Of a DNA stretch of 64,000 nucleotides, positions 1-7,834 are shown in pieces (the first letter of the stretch is position 1; each line of letters begins with the position of its first letter). The notes below the pieces were generated by a model. The model had not been told where the DNA came from and made no database searches. It was given only the letters and a program-made list of their open reading frames with translations. The stretch lies in contig CAYYCX010000008.1 of NCBI GenBank assembly GCA_964470455.1, positions 17,299 to 81,298 on the forward strand, given 5' to 3'. The DNA is from JAWXBM01 sp964470455 (GTDB lineage Bacteria > Pseudomonadota > Gammaproteobacteria > Xanthomonadales > SZUA-36). The translations under genes and the position numbers were made by a program.

Positions 1-2495
1 CGCTGAATTCCAGCACCAGCGCGCGGGGCGAGGGCGGTGGTTTGTCGCGGGGTATTTCCACGGTGGAACTGCGTGGCCTCGGGCCGGAACGAACGCTGGT
101 GCTGCTCAACGGCCGCCGCTTCGTGCCCGGTGGTAACGGCGCCAGCGGCGTGGTGGATACCAGCATGATTCCACTGGCCATCGTCGAGCGGGTGGAAGTG
201 TTCAAATCCGGCGCTTCGGTGGAATACGGCGCCGATGCGGTGGCGGGTGTAATCAACATCATCACCAAAAGCAGCACCGAGGGCCTGGAGTTGCAGGCGC
301 TGGGCAGCATCACCAGTGAGGGCGATGCCGAGCGTTACGTGGTGAGCGCCAGCTACGGCCAGGCCACGGAGCGCGGACAGTGGTTCATGGCGGCCGAATA
401 TTCCGACCAGCCCTCGCTGCGCAAGGGCGAACGCGCCTGGTCACGCGAGATTCTTTCAGTCACGGGCCCCGACAATGAAGTGATACCTTTTGGCAGCTCC
501 GCCCCTCCCGCCGGCAACCACCGTACGTCACTGGGGCGCCTGACCCTGCGTGATGGCGCCGCCGGCACATTGCCCGGTGACTTCCGCCCATTCACCGACG
601 ATGACCGTTTCAATTACAACCTTTATGAGGACCTGCTGCAGGCTTCCGAACGGTTTTCCCTGTTTGCCTCGGGCAGTCATGAAATCAGCCCCGCGCTGAA
701 CCTGTTTGGCGAGGCCTTTTACCACCAGCGCGACGCCAGCCAGCAGCTGGCGCCACTGCCGTTTTTCACCAACCGCGAAGTGGATGTGGCCATTAGCGCC
801 GGCAATGCGTACAACCCGTTCGGTGAACGCATCACCGATGCGCGGCGCCGCCTGGTGGAGGCCGGGCCGCGCGGTTTCTCCCAGGACAATGAGGCCTGGC
901 GCGTGGTACTTGGCGCCGATGGCACGCTGTTGGATACCTGGTTCTGGGATGCCAGCGTGAACTTCGCCCGCAACGAAACCGACCAGCTGCAGAGTGGCGA
1001 CCTGCTCGACAGCCGGTTGCGCTCGGCGCTGGGGCTATCGTTTTTCGACGACAACGGCAAAGCGGTATGCGGCACGCCCGAAGCGCCTATCGCCGGTTGC
1101 GTGCCGCTGAATGTGTTCGGCCCCGTGGGCAGCATCACGCCGGACATGCTGGCTTTCGTGGGCACGGACCTGTTTGATGCCGGTTACAACGACCAGAAAG
1201 TGCTCAGCGCCAACCTCAGCGGCAATCCTTTTGAGTTGCCGGCAGGCGAAGTGGGCCTGGCCTTCGGTTTTGAGTACCGCGATGAATCGGCGGCGGATAT
1301 TCCCGATCCTCAGACGGTGCTGGGCAACACCACCGGTTCAGCGCGCGCCATCACGCGTGGTGATTACCAGAGCCACGAAGCCTATGCCGAGATCGGCATT
1401 CCGTTGTTGGCTGATGCGCCCATGGCCAAGGACCTCAGCCTGGATTTCGGCACCCGCTGGGTAAACTTTTCCAACTTCGAAACCGAGTGGCTGTTTGAAG
1501 CCGGTCTGCAGTACCAGCCGGTGGAATCCTGGCGGATCCGCCTGAGCTACACCGAGGCCTTTCGCGCGCCCAATGTGCGTGAGCTGTTTGGCGGGGTGAG
1601 CCAGTCCAACCCCATTGTTGAAGACCCATGCGCCGACTTCTCCCAGCTCGATGCCGCGGAGACCAGCCGCTGCGTGGCCCAGGGCGTTCCGGCCGATGGC
1701 AGTTTCAACCAGAACGGCCAGGAAACGCCGGTGGTGGGCGGGGGCAATCCTGCGCTCGGGCCGGAGCTGGCCGATACCTTCAATATCGGCTTCACCTTCA
1801 CACCGCAAAGCTTGCCCGGGCTGAACCTCAGCGTGGACTATTACGACATCAGGATCGACCACGGCATCGCCGCGCTCAGCGCCAACGCCATACTGGAGCA
1901 GTGCATTTACGCGGGCCAGCCTGAATCCTGCGAGCGCATCACACGCAATGCCGAGGGCGGCATCAGTTCGGTGCAGGCCGAGTTGCAGAACCTGGCGACG
2001 GAATCCGCCCGCGGGGTCGATTTCGATACCCAGCTGCGGCATCCCGGGCTGGCCGGAGAATTCCACCATCGATTGCTGCTGAGCTACACCGGCGAGCGCG
2101 AAATCGTGGCGTTTGCCGGTGATTCGCCCTTGAATGCGGCAGGCCAGTATGTGCAGGGTTCCATCGGCGCCATTCCGCGCTGGCGCGGCCAGTACAGCCT
2201 GGGCTGGGACCATGGCCGCTGGCGCCTGGGTTACGAGGCTCAATGGATCGGCGATATGGAAGAGTCGGGCGGCGAGCTTTATCCGGGAACGGTTCATCAT
2301 GTTCCCGGGCGGCTATATCACGATGTTCATGCCGGCTTTGATTTCAGCGAAAGGTTTTCGGCCACGGCCGGCGTGGACAATGTCACCGACGAGGACCCGC
2401 CGTTTTTCGTCAATGCGGACGAAGCCAACACCGATGTCTCCACCTACCGGCTGTACGGCACCACCTTCTGGCTGCGCCTGAACCTGCAGATGTGA
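1..2495 (+). CDS. TonB-dependent outer-membrane receptor, 5' end missing
   Basis: The open frame runs in from the left window edge (codons readable from position 3), so the start and signal peptide lie outside; the TTG at 42 is not a real start. The first visible residues are a plug domain: VELRGLG, then LVLLNGRR and a VERVEVFKSGASVEYGADA stretch followed by VAGVINIITK, the classic plug signature. The remainder is a large beta-barrel with repeated aromatic strands, ending in WLRLNLQM just before the stop. Such receptors import siderophores, cobalamin, glycans or similar ligands using TonB energy; the ligand cannot be told from sequence. No partner transport genes follow, only palindromic repeats. 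Confidence 0.93.
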   Translation, partial: LNSSTSARGEGGGLSRGISTVELRGLGPERTLVLLNGRRFVPGGNGASGVVDTSMIPLAIVERVEVFKSGASVEYGADAVAGVINIITKSSTEGLELQALGSITSEGDAERYVVSASYGQATERGQWFMAAEYSDQPSLRKGERAWSREILSVTGPDNEVIPFGSSAPPAGNHRTSLGRLTLRDGAAGTLPGDFRPFTDDDRFNYNLYEDLLQASERFSLFASGSHEISPALNLFGEAFYHQRDASQQLAPLPFFTNREVDVAISAGNAYNPFGERITDARRRLVEAGPRGFSQDNEAWRVVLGADGTLLDTWFWDASVNFARNETDQLQSGDLLDSRLRSALGLSFFDDNGKAVCGTPEAPIAGCVPLNVFGPVGSITPDMLAFVGTDLFDAGYNDQKVLSANLSGNPFELPAGEVGLAFGFEYRDESAADIPDPQTVLGNTTGSARAITRGDYQSHEAYAEIGIPLLADAPMAKDLSLDFGTRWVNFSNFETEWLFEAGLQYQPVESWRIRLSYTEAFRAPNVRELFGGVSQSNPIVEDPCADFSQLDAAETSRCVAQGVPADGSFNQNGQETPVVGGGNPALGPELADTFNIGFTFTPQSLPGLNLSVDYYDIRIDHGIAALSANAILEQCIYAGQPESCERITRNAEGGISSVQAELQNLATESARGVDFDTQLRHPGLAGEFHHRLLLSYTGEREIVAFAGDSPLNAAGQYVQGSIGAIPRWRGQYSLGWDHGRWRLGYEAQWIGDMEESGGELYPGTVHHVPGRLYHDVHAGFDFSERFSATAGVDNVTDEDPPFFVNADEANTDVSTYRLYGTTFWLRLNLQM

Positions 2496-2519
2496 TTGCT
2501 GGTTGATGGATGGCGGGTT

Positions 2520-2683
2520 CCCGGATCAGGTCCGGGGTGACCGTGAAGGTTTAAACACCGTCATCCCGGCGCAGGCCGGGATCCAATTCACCGCGTATGA
2601 TGGATGCCGGGTTCCCGGATCAAGTCCGGGGTGACGGTGAACCCTTTGGAACGTCATTCCGGCGCAGGCCGGAATCCATAACC
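2520..2683. repeat. REP-like palindromes (GTCATCCCGGC family)
   Basis: Several copies of a palindromic unit with core CATCCCGGCGCAGGCCGGGATCC, alternating with inverted partners of the type ATGGATGCCGGGTTCCCGG and CCGGGGTGACGG. They fill the gap between two convergent genes (TonB receptor and MDR enzyme) and probably form the mRNA 3' ends. The same family recurs near 9.9, 16, 17.6, 22.6, 55.7 and 63.6 kb. Confidence 0.85.
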
Positions 2684-2684
2684 A

Positions 2685-3665
2685 TCACGGCGTGACAATC
2701 ACCTTGCCGTTCCGCTCGCCCTGCGCCGCCAGCGCCACCGCCTGCTTGATGTCCTTCACGCTGAACGTCCGGTCCACCGGCGCGCGGAGCTTGCCCTGCA
2801 CGATCAGCGCAGTCAGCTCGCCATACAGCTTTTGCTGTTCCTCGCGGCTGGCGGAGCGGAACCACTTGGCCAGCCAGAAGCCGCGCACCCGCACATCCTT
2901 GAACACCAGCATGCCGGGCGGCAGCTGGCAGGGCTCGCCACTCATCAGGCCGTAGTTCACCAGCGTGCCCTCCGGCGCCAGGCAATCACCGATACGCCCG
3001 GTGGCCGCGCCCCCCACTGCATCGATGCCCAGCTTGATCACGGCATTGTTGGTGATCTCCGCCACCCGCCGGGCGAGCTTGTCGCCATCCACCAGCACCA
3101 CGTCGGCGCCTTCCGCTTTCAGCGGCTCGACCAGCGAATCCCGCCGCACGATGTTCACCGTTTTCAAACCACGCATGGCACAGAGCTGAATCAGGTAATT
3201 GCCCACGCCTGAATTGGCCGCGTTCTGGATGACCCAGTCACCCGGCTGCAGGTCGACGAATTCGGTCAGCATCAGCGCCGCGGTGGGTGGATTGATGGTG
3301 ATCATCGAAAGCTGCAGCGGATCGGCGTTGTTGGGTAGCGGCACCAGTTTGGCGGCTTCCGCCACCAGCTGCGTCGACCAGGTGCCGATACCCACCGGCA
3401 GCAACACCGTCTGCCCGATGGCGGGTTTGCTCACGCCCGGCCCATGCGCCACCACCTTCCCCACGCCCTCGTTGCCGGCAAAAGCGGGCAGGGGCGGCAA
3501 TATGCCATAACCGCCGGTGATGGTGAGCACATCCGATGGATTGATGGGTGCCGCCAGCAATTCCAGCAGCACCTCGCCTTCCTTCAGTTCGGGAGTCGGG
3601 AACTCCACGGCTTCGATCAGTTCGGCCGGATTCGGGCCGCGTTGCTGGTATTGGGCTCTTAACAT
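2685..3665 (-). CDS. MDR-family 2-enoyl thioester reductase-like protein (MECR/ETR type)
   Basis: A 326-residue medium-chain dehydrogenase/reductase. The N-terminal region has the enoyl-thioester-reductase hallmark INPSDVLTITGGYG followed by PAFAGNEGVG (about residues 42-70), and the nucleotide-binding part has QNAANSGVG (about residues 148-156). Zinc-binding cysteines of alcohol dehydrogenases are absent, which fits the zinc-independent MECR/ETR branch that reduces trans-2-enoyl thioesters with NADPH in fatty-acid metabolism. Family members also include quinone reductases, so the substrate is uncertain. The gene stands alone, with repeats on both sides. Confidence 0.85.
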   Translation of the reverse strand: MLRAQYQQRGPNPAELIEAVEFPTPELKEGEVLLELLAAPINPSDVLTITGGYGILPPLPAFAGNEGVGKVVAHGPGVSKPAIGQTVLLPVGIGTWSTQLVAEAAKLVPLPNNADPLQLSMITINPPTAALMLTEFVDLQPGDWVIQNAANSGVGNYLIQLCAMRGLKTVNIVRRDSLVEPLKAEGADVVLVDGDKLARRVAEITNNAVIKLGIDAVGGAATGRIGDCLAPEGTLVNYGLMSGEPCQLPPGMLVFKDVRVRGFWLAKWFRSASREEQQKLYGELTALIVQGKLRAPVDRTFSVKDIKQAVALAAQGERNGKVIVTP

Positions 3666-3682
3666 GATGATTCCTCAGTAAG

Positions 3683-3812
3683 TGTAGGAGCGGCCTTCAG
3701 CCGCGACCGCGAATTTCATGACCTTCGTCGGGGCTGACAGCCCCTCCTACAGGCCGCGACCAGCCACCACGGCCGGCTTCTGTAGGAGCGGCCTTCAGCC
3801 GCGACCAGCCGC
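3683..3812. repeat. REP-like palindromes (GTAGGAGCGGC family)
   Basis: Three copies of a short palindrome of the type TGTAGGAGCGGC..GCCGCGACC, the second copy degenerate and carrying CCTCCTACAGG. They sit between two divergent genes. An artificial extension of the downstream MFS reading frame runs through these repeats and should not be counted as protein. Confidence 0.85.
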
Positions 3813-3924
3813 GACCCCGAATTGTCAGGCCCCATTATGTCCGATTGGCCTGTCGGGCAGGAAACTGCGCATCAAAATCCTGCCCGCAATATGCAATTCC
3901 GTTAGGATTGCTCGACAACGAAAA

Positions 3925-5259
3925 GTGAGTGACCACATGCCCGATTCCGGACCTGCACCCGAAACTGCGCCAGACCCAGGCCAGTCCTTCTCCCCGTCTT
4001 ACCGCCTGTACGTGCTGGTCATGCTCACGGTGGTGTATGTGTTCAATTTCCTCGACCGGCAGTTGCTGGTCATCCTGCAGGAACCGATCAAGGCCGAGTT
4101 GGGGCTGAGTGACACGCAACTCGGCCTGCTGTCCGGCCTGGCGTTCGCGGTGGTGTATGCCACCTTTGCACTCCCCATCGCGCAGCTTGCTGAACGCTGG
4201 AACCGCCGCTCCCTGATCTCCATTTCGCTGGCCCTGTGGAGCGGCATGACGGCCATCACGGGATTCGTCAACAACTTCACCCAGCTGCTGCTGGCCCGCG
4301 CCGCCGTGGGCATCGGCGAAGCCGGCGCCAGCCCCGCTTCGCACTCCATCATCTCTGACATTTTTCCATTGAATCGCCGCGCGACAGCGCTGGCGTTCTA
4401 CTCTGCCGGCATCAACATCGGCATCCTTGCCGGGTTCCTGATTGGCGGCTGGATCAACGAGTTTTTCGGCTGGCGCATGGCCTTTGTCGTGGCCGGCGTG
4501 CCCGGGATCGTGCTGGCGGTGGTGCTGCGCTTTACCGTTCGCGAGCCGATCAAAGGCCAGGGCCAGGGGCTCAAGGTTGAAGGCAAAACCCCGAAGTTCA
4601 TCGAAACGGCCAAAGGGCTGTGGAGCAAGGTCTCATTCCGGCACATGGCCTGGGCCGCCATGCTGCAGACGCTGATGAACTTCGGCATCGTCAACTGGAT
4701 GCCCTCGTTCATGATCCGCACCCATGGGATGAGCACAGGCGAAGTGGGCACCTGGCTGGCGCTGTCCCTCGGCGTGGCTGGCGCGCTGGGCACCTTTGGC
4801 GGCGGCCTGCTGGCTGACCGGCTGGCCGAGAGGGACCGGCGCTACTACCAGTGGGTGCCTGCGGGTTCGGTACTGATCATGGTGCCGCTGATGGCCGTAG
4901 TGCTGCAGCTGGGCAATTCCACCCTGGCCATGCTGCTGTTCATGGTGCCGGCTTGCTTGATGTCCATGGTGATGGGGCCTTTGCTGGCCTCGACCCACGC
5001 GCTGGCCGACATCCGCTCCAAGGCAGTGGCTTCCGCCATCCTGTTTTTCATCACCAACCTGCTGGGTGTGGGGCTGGGTCCGCTGACCATCGGCATGGTG
5101 AGCGATTATCTCGAGCCGGCCTACGGCACCGATTCGTTGCGCTGGGCGCTGCTCTCGGTGGTGGTGCTGATCGGTTTGTGGTGCGCCGTCCACTACCTGC
5201 TGGCGGCACGCACCTTCCGGCAGGACTGCACCGAAGTGGAATCGCAACGCCCGGTTTAA
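3925..5259 (+). CDS. MFS transporter, spinster-like
   Basis: A major facilitator carrier of about 444 residues with 12 predicted membrane segments. The first helix is followed by FNFLDRQLLVILQEPIKAE, and the loop 2-3 region reads LAERWNRRSLIS. GIGEAGASPASHS in helix 4-5 is typical of the spinster/Spns-like branch often found with TonB receptors in aromatic or sterol degradation. The start is set at GTG 3925; ATG 3937 is an equally good choice. The frame is open further upstream but would encode repeat sequence. The substrate is unknown. Confidence 0.88.
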   Translation: MSDHMPDSGPAPETAPDPGQSFSPSYRLYVLVMLTVVYVFNFLDRQLLVILQEPIKAELGLSDTQLGLLSGLAFAVVYATFALPIAQLAERWNRRSLISISLALWSGMTAITGFVNNFTQLLLARAAVGIGEAGASPASHSIISDIFPLNRRATALAFYSAGINIGILAGFLIGGWINEFFGWRMAFVVAGVPGIVLAVVLRFTVREPIKGQGQGLKVEGKTPKFIETAKGLWSKVSFRHMAWAAMLQTLMNFGIVNWMPSFMIRTHGMSTGEVGTWLALSLGVAGALGTFGGGLLADRLAERDRRYYQWVPAGSVLIMVPLMAVVLQLGNSTLAMLLFMVPACLMSMVMGPLLASTHALADIRSKAVASAILFFITNLLGVGLGPLTIGMVSDYLEPAYGTDSLRWALLSVVVLIGLWCAVHYLLAARTFRQDCTEVESQRPV

Positions 5260-5374
5260 GGTTGCGTTAAGCATGCCCGATTAGATTGGCCTGCAAGCTC
5301 ACACTCACAGGCCAACGATATTGTTGCTTCGAACCACCGCTGCGCCAGTGCTGGACTGGCCGGCGCGATATACC

Positions 5375-6115
5375 ATGGCTGATATTGCCTCGCCGGCAGT
5401 GACGTGGCGGACCAGTCGCACATTCTGGACCAGGCATTTCTGGTGGCCGCTTCTGGCTGCCATCACGATTTTGTTCCTGCTGGAACAAACCACCCTCGAC
5501 CTGTGGCTGGCCGACCGGTGGTACGCGCTTGAAGGCGGGCAATGGGCCTGGCGCAACCACTGGATCAGCTACGACCTGATCCACCATCATGGCAAGCAGC
5601 TCATCATCGCCTTCGGATTGGCAGCCCTGTCTCTGGCCATCCTGAGCTTTTTCCGCCCGCGCCTGCGCCCCTGGCGGGCGCCGATGTTCTACCTGTTCAC
5701 CACCATGGCCGTGGTGCCCGCGCTGATCGCCAGCTTCAAGCACATCAGCCCGGTGGATTGCCCCTGGGACCTCAGCCGCTACGGCGGCGACCTGCCTTAT
5801 GTGCGAACGTTTGCACACCAGTTCGGGCCTACCAGCCTCGGCCATTGTTTTCCGGCCGGCCATGCGTCCGGTGGATTCATCCTGTTGGCCCTGTATTTCG
5901 CAGCATTGCCCTTTGTGATGCGCCCGGCCCGCTTCCTCCTGCCGGGGTTGATCATCGGCTGGATATTCGCCCTGGGCCAGCAGTCCCGCGGCGCGCATTT
6001 CCTGTCGCATGACCTGTGGACCCTCACGCTTTGCTGGTTTGGCGCGCTGGGCATGTTCCTGCTGTTCCGGCCATCCCGCTGGCACCAGCCAAATCAGGCA
6101 GCGCGCGCATCATGA
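5375..6115 (+). CDS. PAP2-family membrane phosphatase, probably acting on lipid A or undecaprenyl phosphate
   Basis: A membrane protein of about 246 residues with the three PAP2 phosphatase motifs: KHISPVDCPWDL (variant of KxxxxxxRP), CFPAGHASGG (variant of PSGH), and SRGAHFLSHD (SRxxxxxHxxxD with the catalytic histidine). PAP2 enzymes of this type remove or transfer phosphates on lipid A or polyprenyl phosphates at the outer face of the inner membrane. The start is placed at ATG 5375; an upstream in-frame TTG at 5321 is possible. Its stop overlaps the next start as ATGA, so it is translated together with the phosphoethanolamine transferase. The same pairing is known from mcr-1/pap2 cassettes. 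Confidence 0.88.
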   Translation: MADIASPAVTWRTSRTFWTRHFWWPLLAAITILFLLEQTTLDLWLADRWYALEGGQWAWRNHWISYDLIHHHGKQLIIAFGLAALSLAILSFFRPRLRPWRAPMFYLFTTMAVVPALIASFKHISPVDCPWDLSRYGGDLPYVRTFAHQFGPTSLGHCFPAGHASGGFILLALYFAALPFVMRPARFLLPGLIIGWIFALGQQSRGAHFLSHDLWTLTLCWFGALGMFLLFRPSRWHQPNQAARAS

Positions 6116-7749
6116 ACAAGCAAATCAGCAGCAATCAGGTGGTGATACTGGCCGCGGTATTCCTCACCGCCTTTGCCAATGTGGCCTTCTTCCGGAATAT
6201 CGCCGACAGTTTCTCTGGCCAGCCTTATGCCCTGCTGCACATCGCCGCGCTGGGCCTGGTGCTGTTCTGCGCGCTGGTACTGCTCCTGTTGCTGTTCAGC
6301 GCCCGACTTGTCATCAAGCCCGCGCTGTTCCTGCTGTTGCTGGTTTCCGCGGTATCGGCCTACTTCATGGACAGCTACAACATCATCATCGACCGCGAGA
6401 TGCTGGTGAACGTGGCAGCCACCAATTCAGCGGAATCCGGCGACCTGCTGACACCGCGTTTTGTGATGTACGTGATGCTGATGGCGCTGGTGCCGGCCTG
6501 GCTGATCTGGGACTTGCCGGTTGCGCGCCAGAGCCGCAGGCAGGCCTGGCTGGGAAGGCTGAAGCTGGGCGGTTCCGCCCTGCTGGTGATGCTGGCCGTG
6601 ATGCTCACGTTCAGCTCCTTCTTCGCCAGCTTTGTGCGCGAGCACAAGACACTTCGCTATTACTCCAATCCGCTCGCGCCCATTTATGCGGCTTACAGGT
6701 TCGCCAGGAAGGGCGTGCCAAACAAGCCGGTGCAGGTCAGGGCAATCGGCACCGATGCATTCATACCGCCGACCGATCCGGATCGCGAACTCGTCATCAT
6801 GGTGCTGGGCGAAACCGCCCGTGCCGACCGGTTTTCACTCAACGGGTACTCGCGCAAAACCAACCCGCGCCTGGAACACGAAGCCGTTATCAGTTTCAGC
6901 CGGGTTGAAGCCTGCGGCACTTCAACCGCGGTGTCGGTGCCCTGCATGTTCGACCGGGAAGACCGCGAGAACTTCAGCAATGATGAAGCGGCAGCCACGC
7001 AGAACGTGCTGGACATCCTGGACCACGCGGGCGTTACGGTGCTGTGGCGTGACAACAACTCCGACTCCAAGGGCGTGGCCACCCGCGTGGCCTATGAAAA
7101 CTTTCGCGACCCCGGTATCAACCCGGTGTGCGATGGCGAATGCCGTGATGAAGGCATGCTGGCCGGCCTGCAGGACTACATCGACAGCCATTCCGAAGGT
7201 GACATCCTGATCGTGCTGCACCAGATGGGCAGCCACGGCCCGGCCTATTACAAACGTTATCCCGACGAGTTTCGCCAATTCACCCCAACCTGCGACAGCA
7301 GCCAGCTCGACAACTGCAGCGCGGAAGAGATCAGCAACAGCTACGACAACACGATTCTGTACACCGACCACTTCCTGGCCCAGGTGATCGAACTGCTGCG
7401 CCGCAATGACGATCGTTTTGAAACGGCCATGTTCTACGCCAGCGACCACGGTGAGTCGCTGGGTGAGAAAGGCGTTTACCTGCACGGTCTGCCCTACTGG
7501 ATGGCGCCCGACAGCCAGACCGAAGTGCCGATGATCCTTTGGTTTGGCACGAACTATGACGATGTGCCGGTGCGGGCCATGCGCCGGATTCGCGACGTGC
7601 CGATCAACCACGACTTCGTGTTTCACACCCTGCTGGGCCTGTTTGAAGTCTCCACCTCGGAACACAACGCCGCAAAGGACATGCTTCACCTCGCGCGTAC
7701 TCGCGTTGGTGTGCCAGCGGAATACGCCAGCGACCTGCGGGCAAACTGA
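6112..7749 (+). CDS. eptA: Phosphoethanolamine transferase, EptA family
   Basis: About 545 residues: five N-terminal membrane helices followed by a periplasmic sulfatase-fold domain. Expected catalytic features are visible: VLGETARADRFSLNGYS (metal-binding Glu near residue 234), the nucleophile region ACGTSTAVSVPCMF (Thr near 270), and SDHGESLGEKGVYLHGLPY carrying metal-binding Asp/His. The family moves phosphoethanolamine from phosphatidylethanolamine to lipid A phosphates, which lowers binding of cationic peptides such as polymyxin. The start ATG overlaps the stop of the PAP2 gene, so an extended frame starting at 6016 lies inside that gene and is rejected. No PmrAB-type regulator lies beside it. 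Confidence 0.92.
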   Translation: MNKQISSNQVVILAAVFLTAFANVAFFRNIADSFSGQPYALLHIAALGLVLFCALVLLLLLFSARLVIKPALFLLLLVSAVSAYFMDSYNIIIDREMLVNVAATNSAESGDLLTPRFVMYVMLMALVPAWLIWDLPVARQSRRQAWLGRLKLGGSALLVMLAVMLTFSSFFASFVREHKTLRYYSNPLAPIYAAYRFARKGVPNKPVQVRAIGTDAFIPPTDPDRELVIMVLGETARADRFSLNGYSRKTNPRLEHEAVISFSRVEACGTSTAVSVPCMFDREDRENFSNDEAAATQNVLDILDHAGVTVLWRDNNSDSKGVATRVAYENFRDPGINPVCDGECRDEGMLAGLQDYIDSHSEGDILIVLHQMGSHGPAYYKRYPDEFRQFTPTCDSSQLDNCSAEEISNSYDNTILYTDHFLAQVIELLRRNDDRFETAMFYASDHGESLGEKGVYLHGLPYWMAPDSQTEVPMILWFGTNYDDVPVRAMRRIRDVPINHDFVFHTLLGLFEVSTSEHNAAKDMLHLARTRVGVPAEYASDLRAN

Positions 7750-7834
7750 ATCCGCGGCCACAAGCCTGGAACAGCTGTGGCAGAATAGCCCTGCCGTGCA
7801 GTTCGCGCACAATAAATACAACAGGCGATAGCCC

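Noticed and set aside
1338..2300. Long open frame on the minus strand inside the TonB receptor gene
   Set aside because: Shadow frame caused by high GC; no domain recognisable and it lies fully inside a well supported gene.
3718..3924. N-terminal extension of the MFS protein
   Set aside because: The extension is translated REP sequence and does not look like protein; start moved to 3925.
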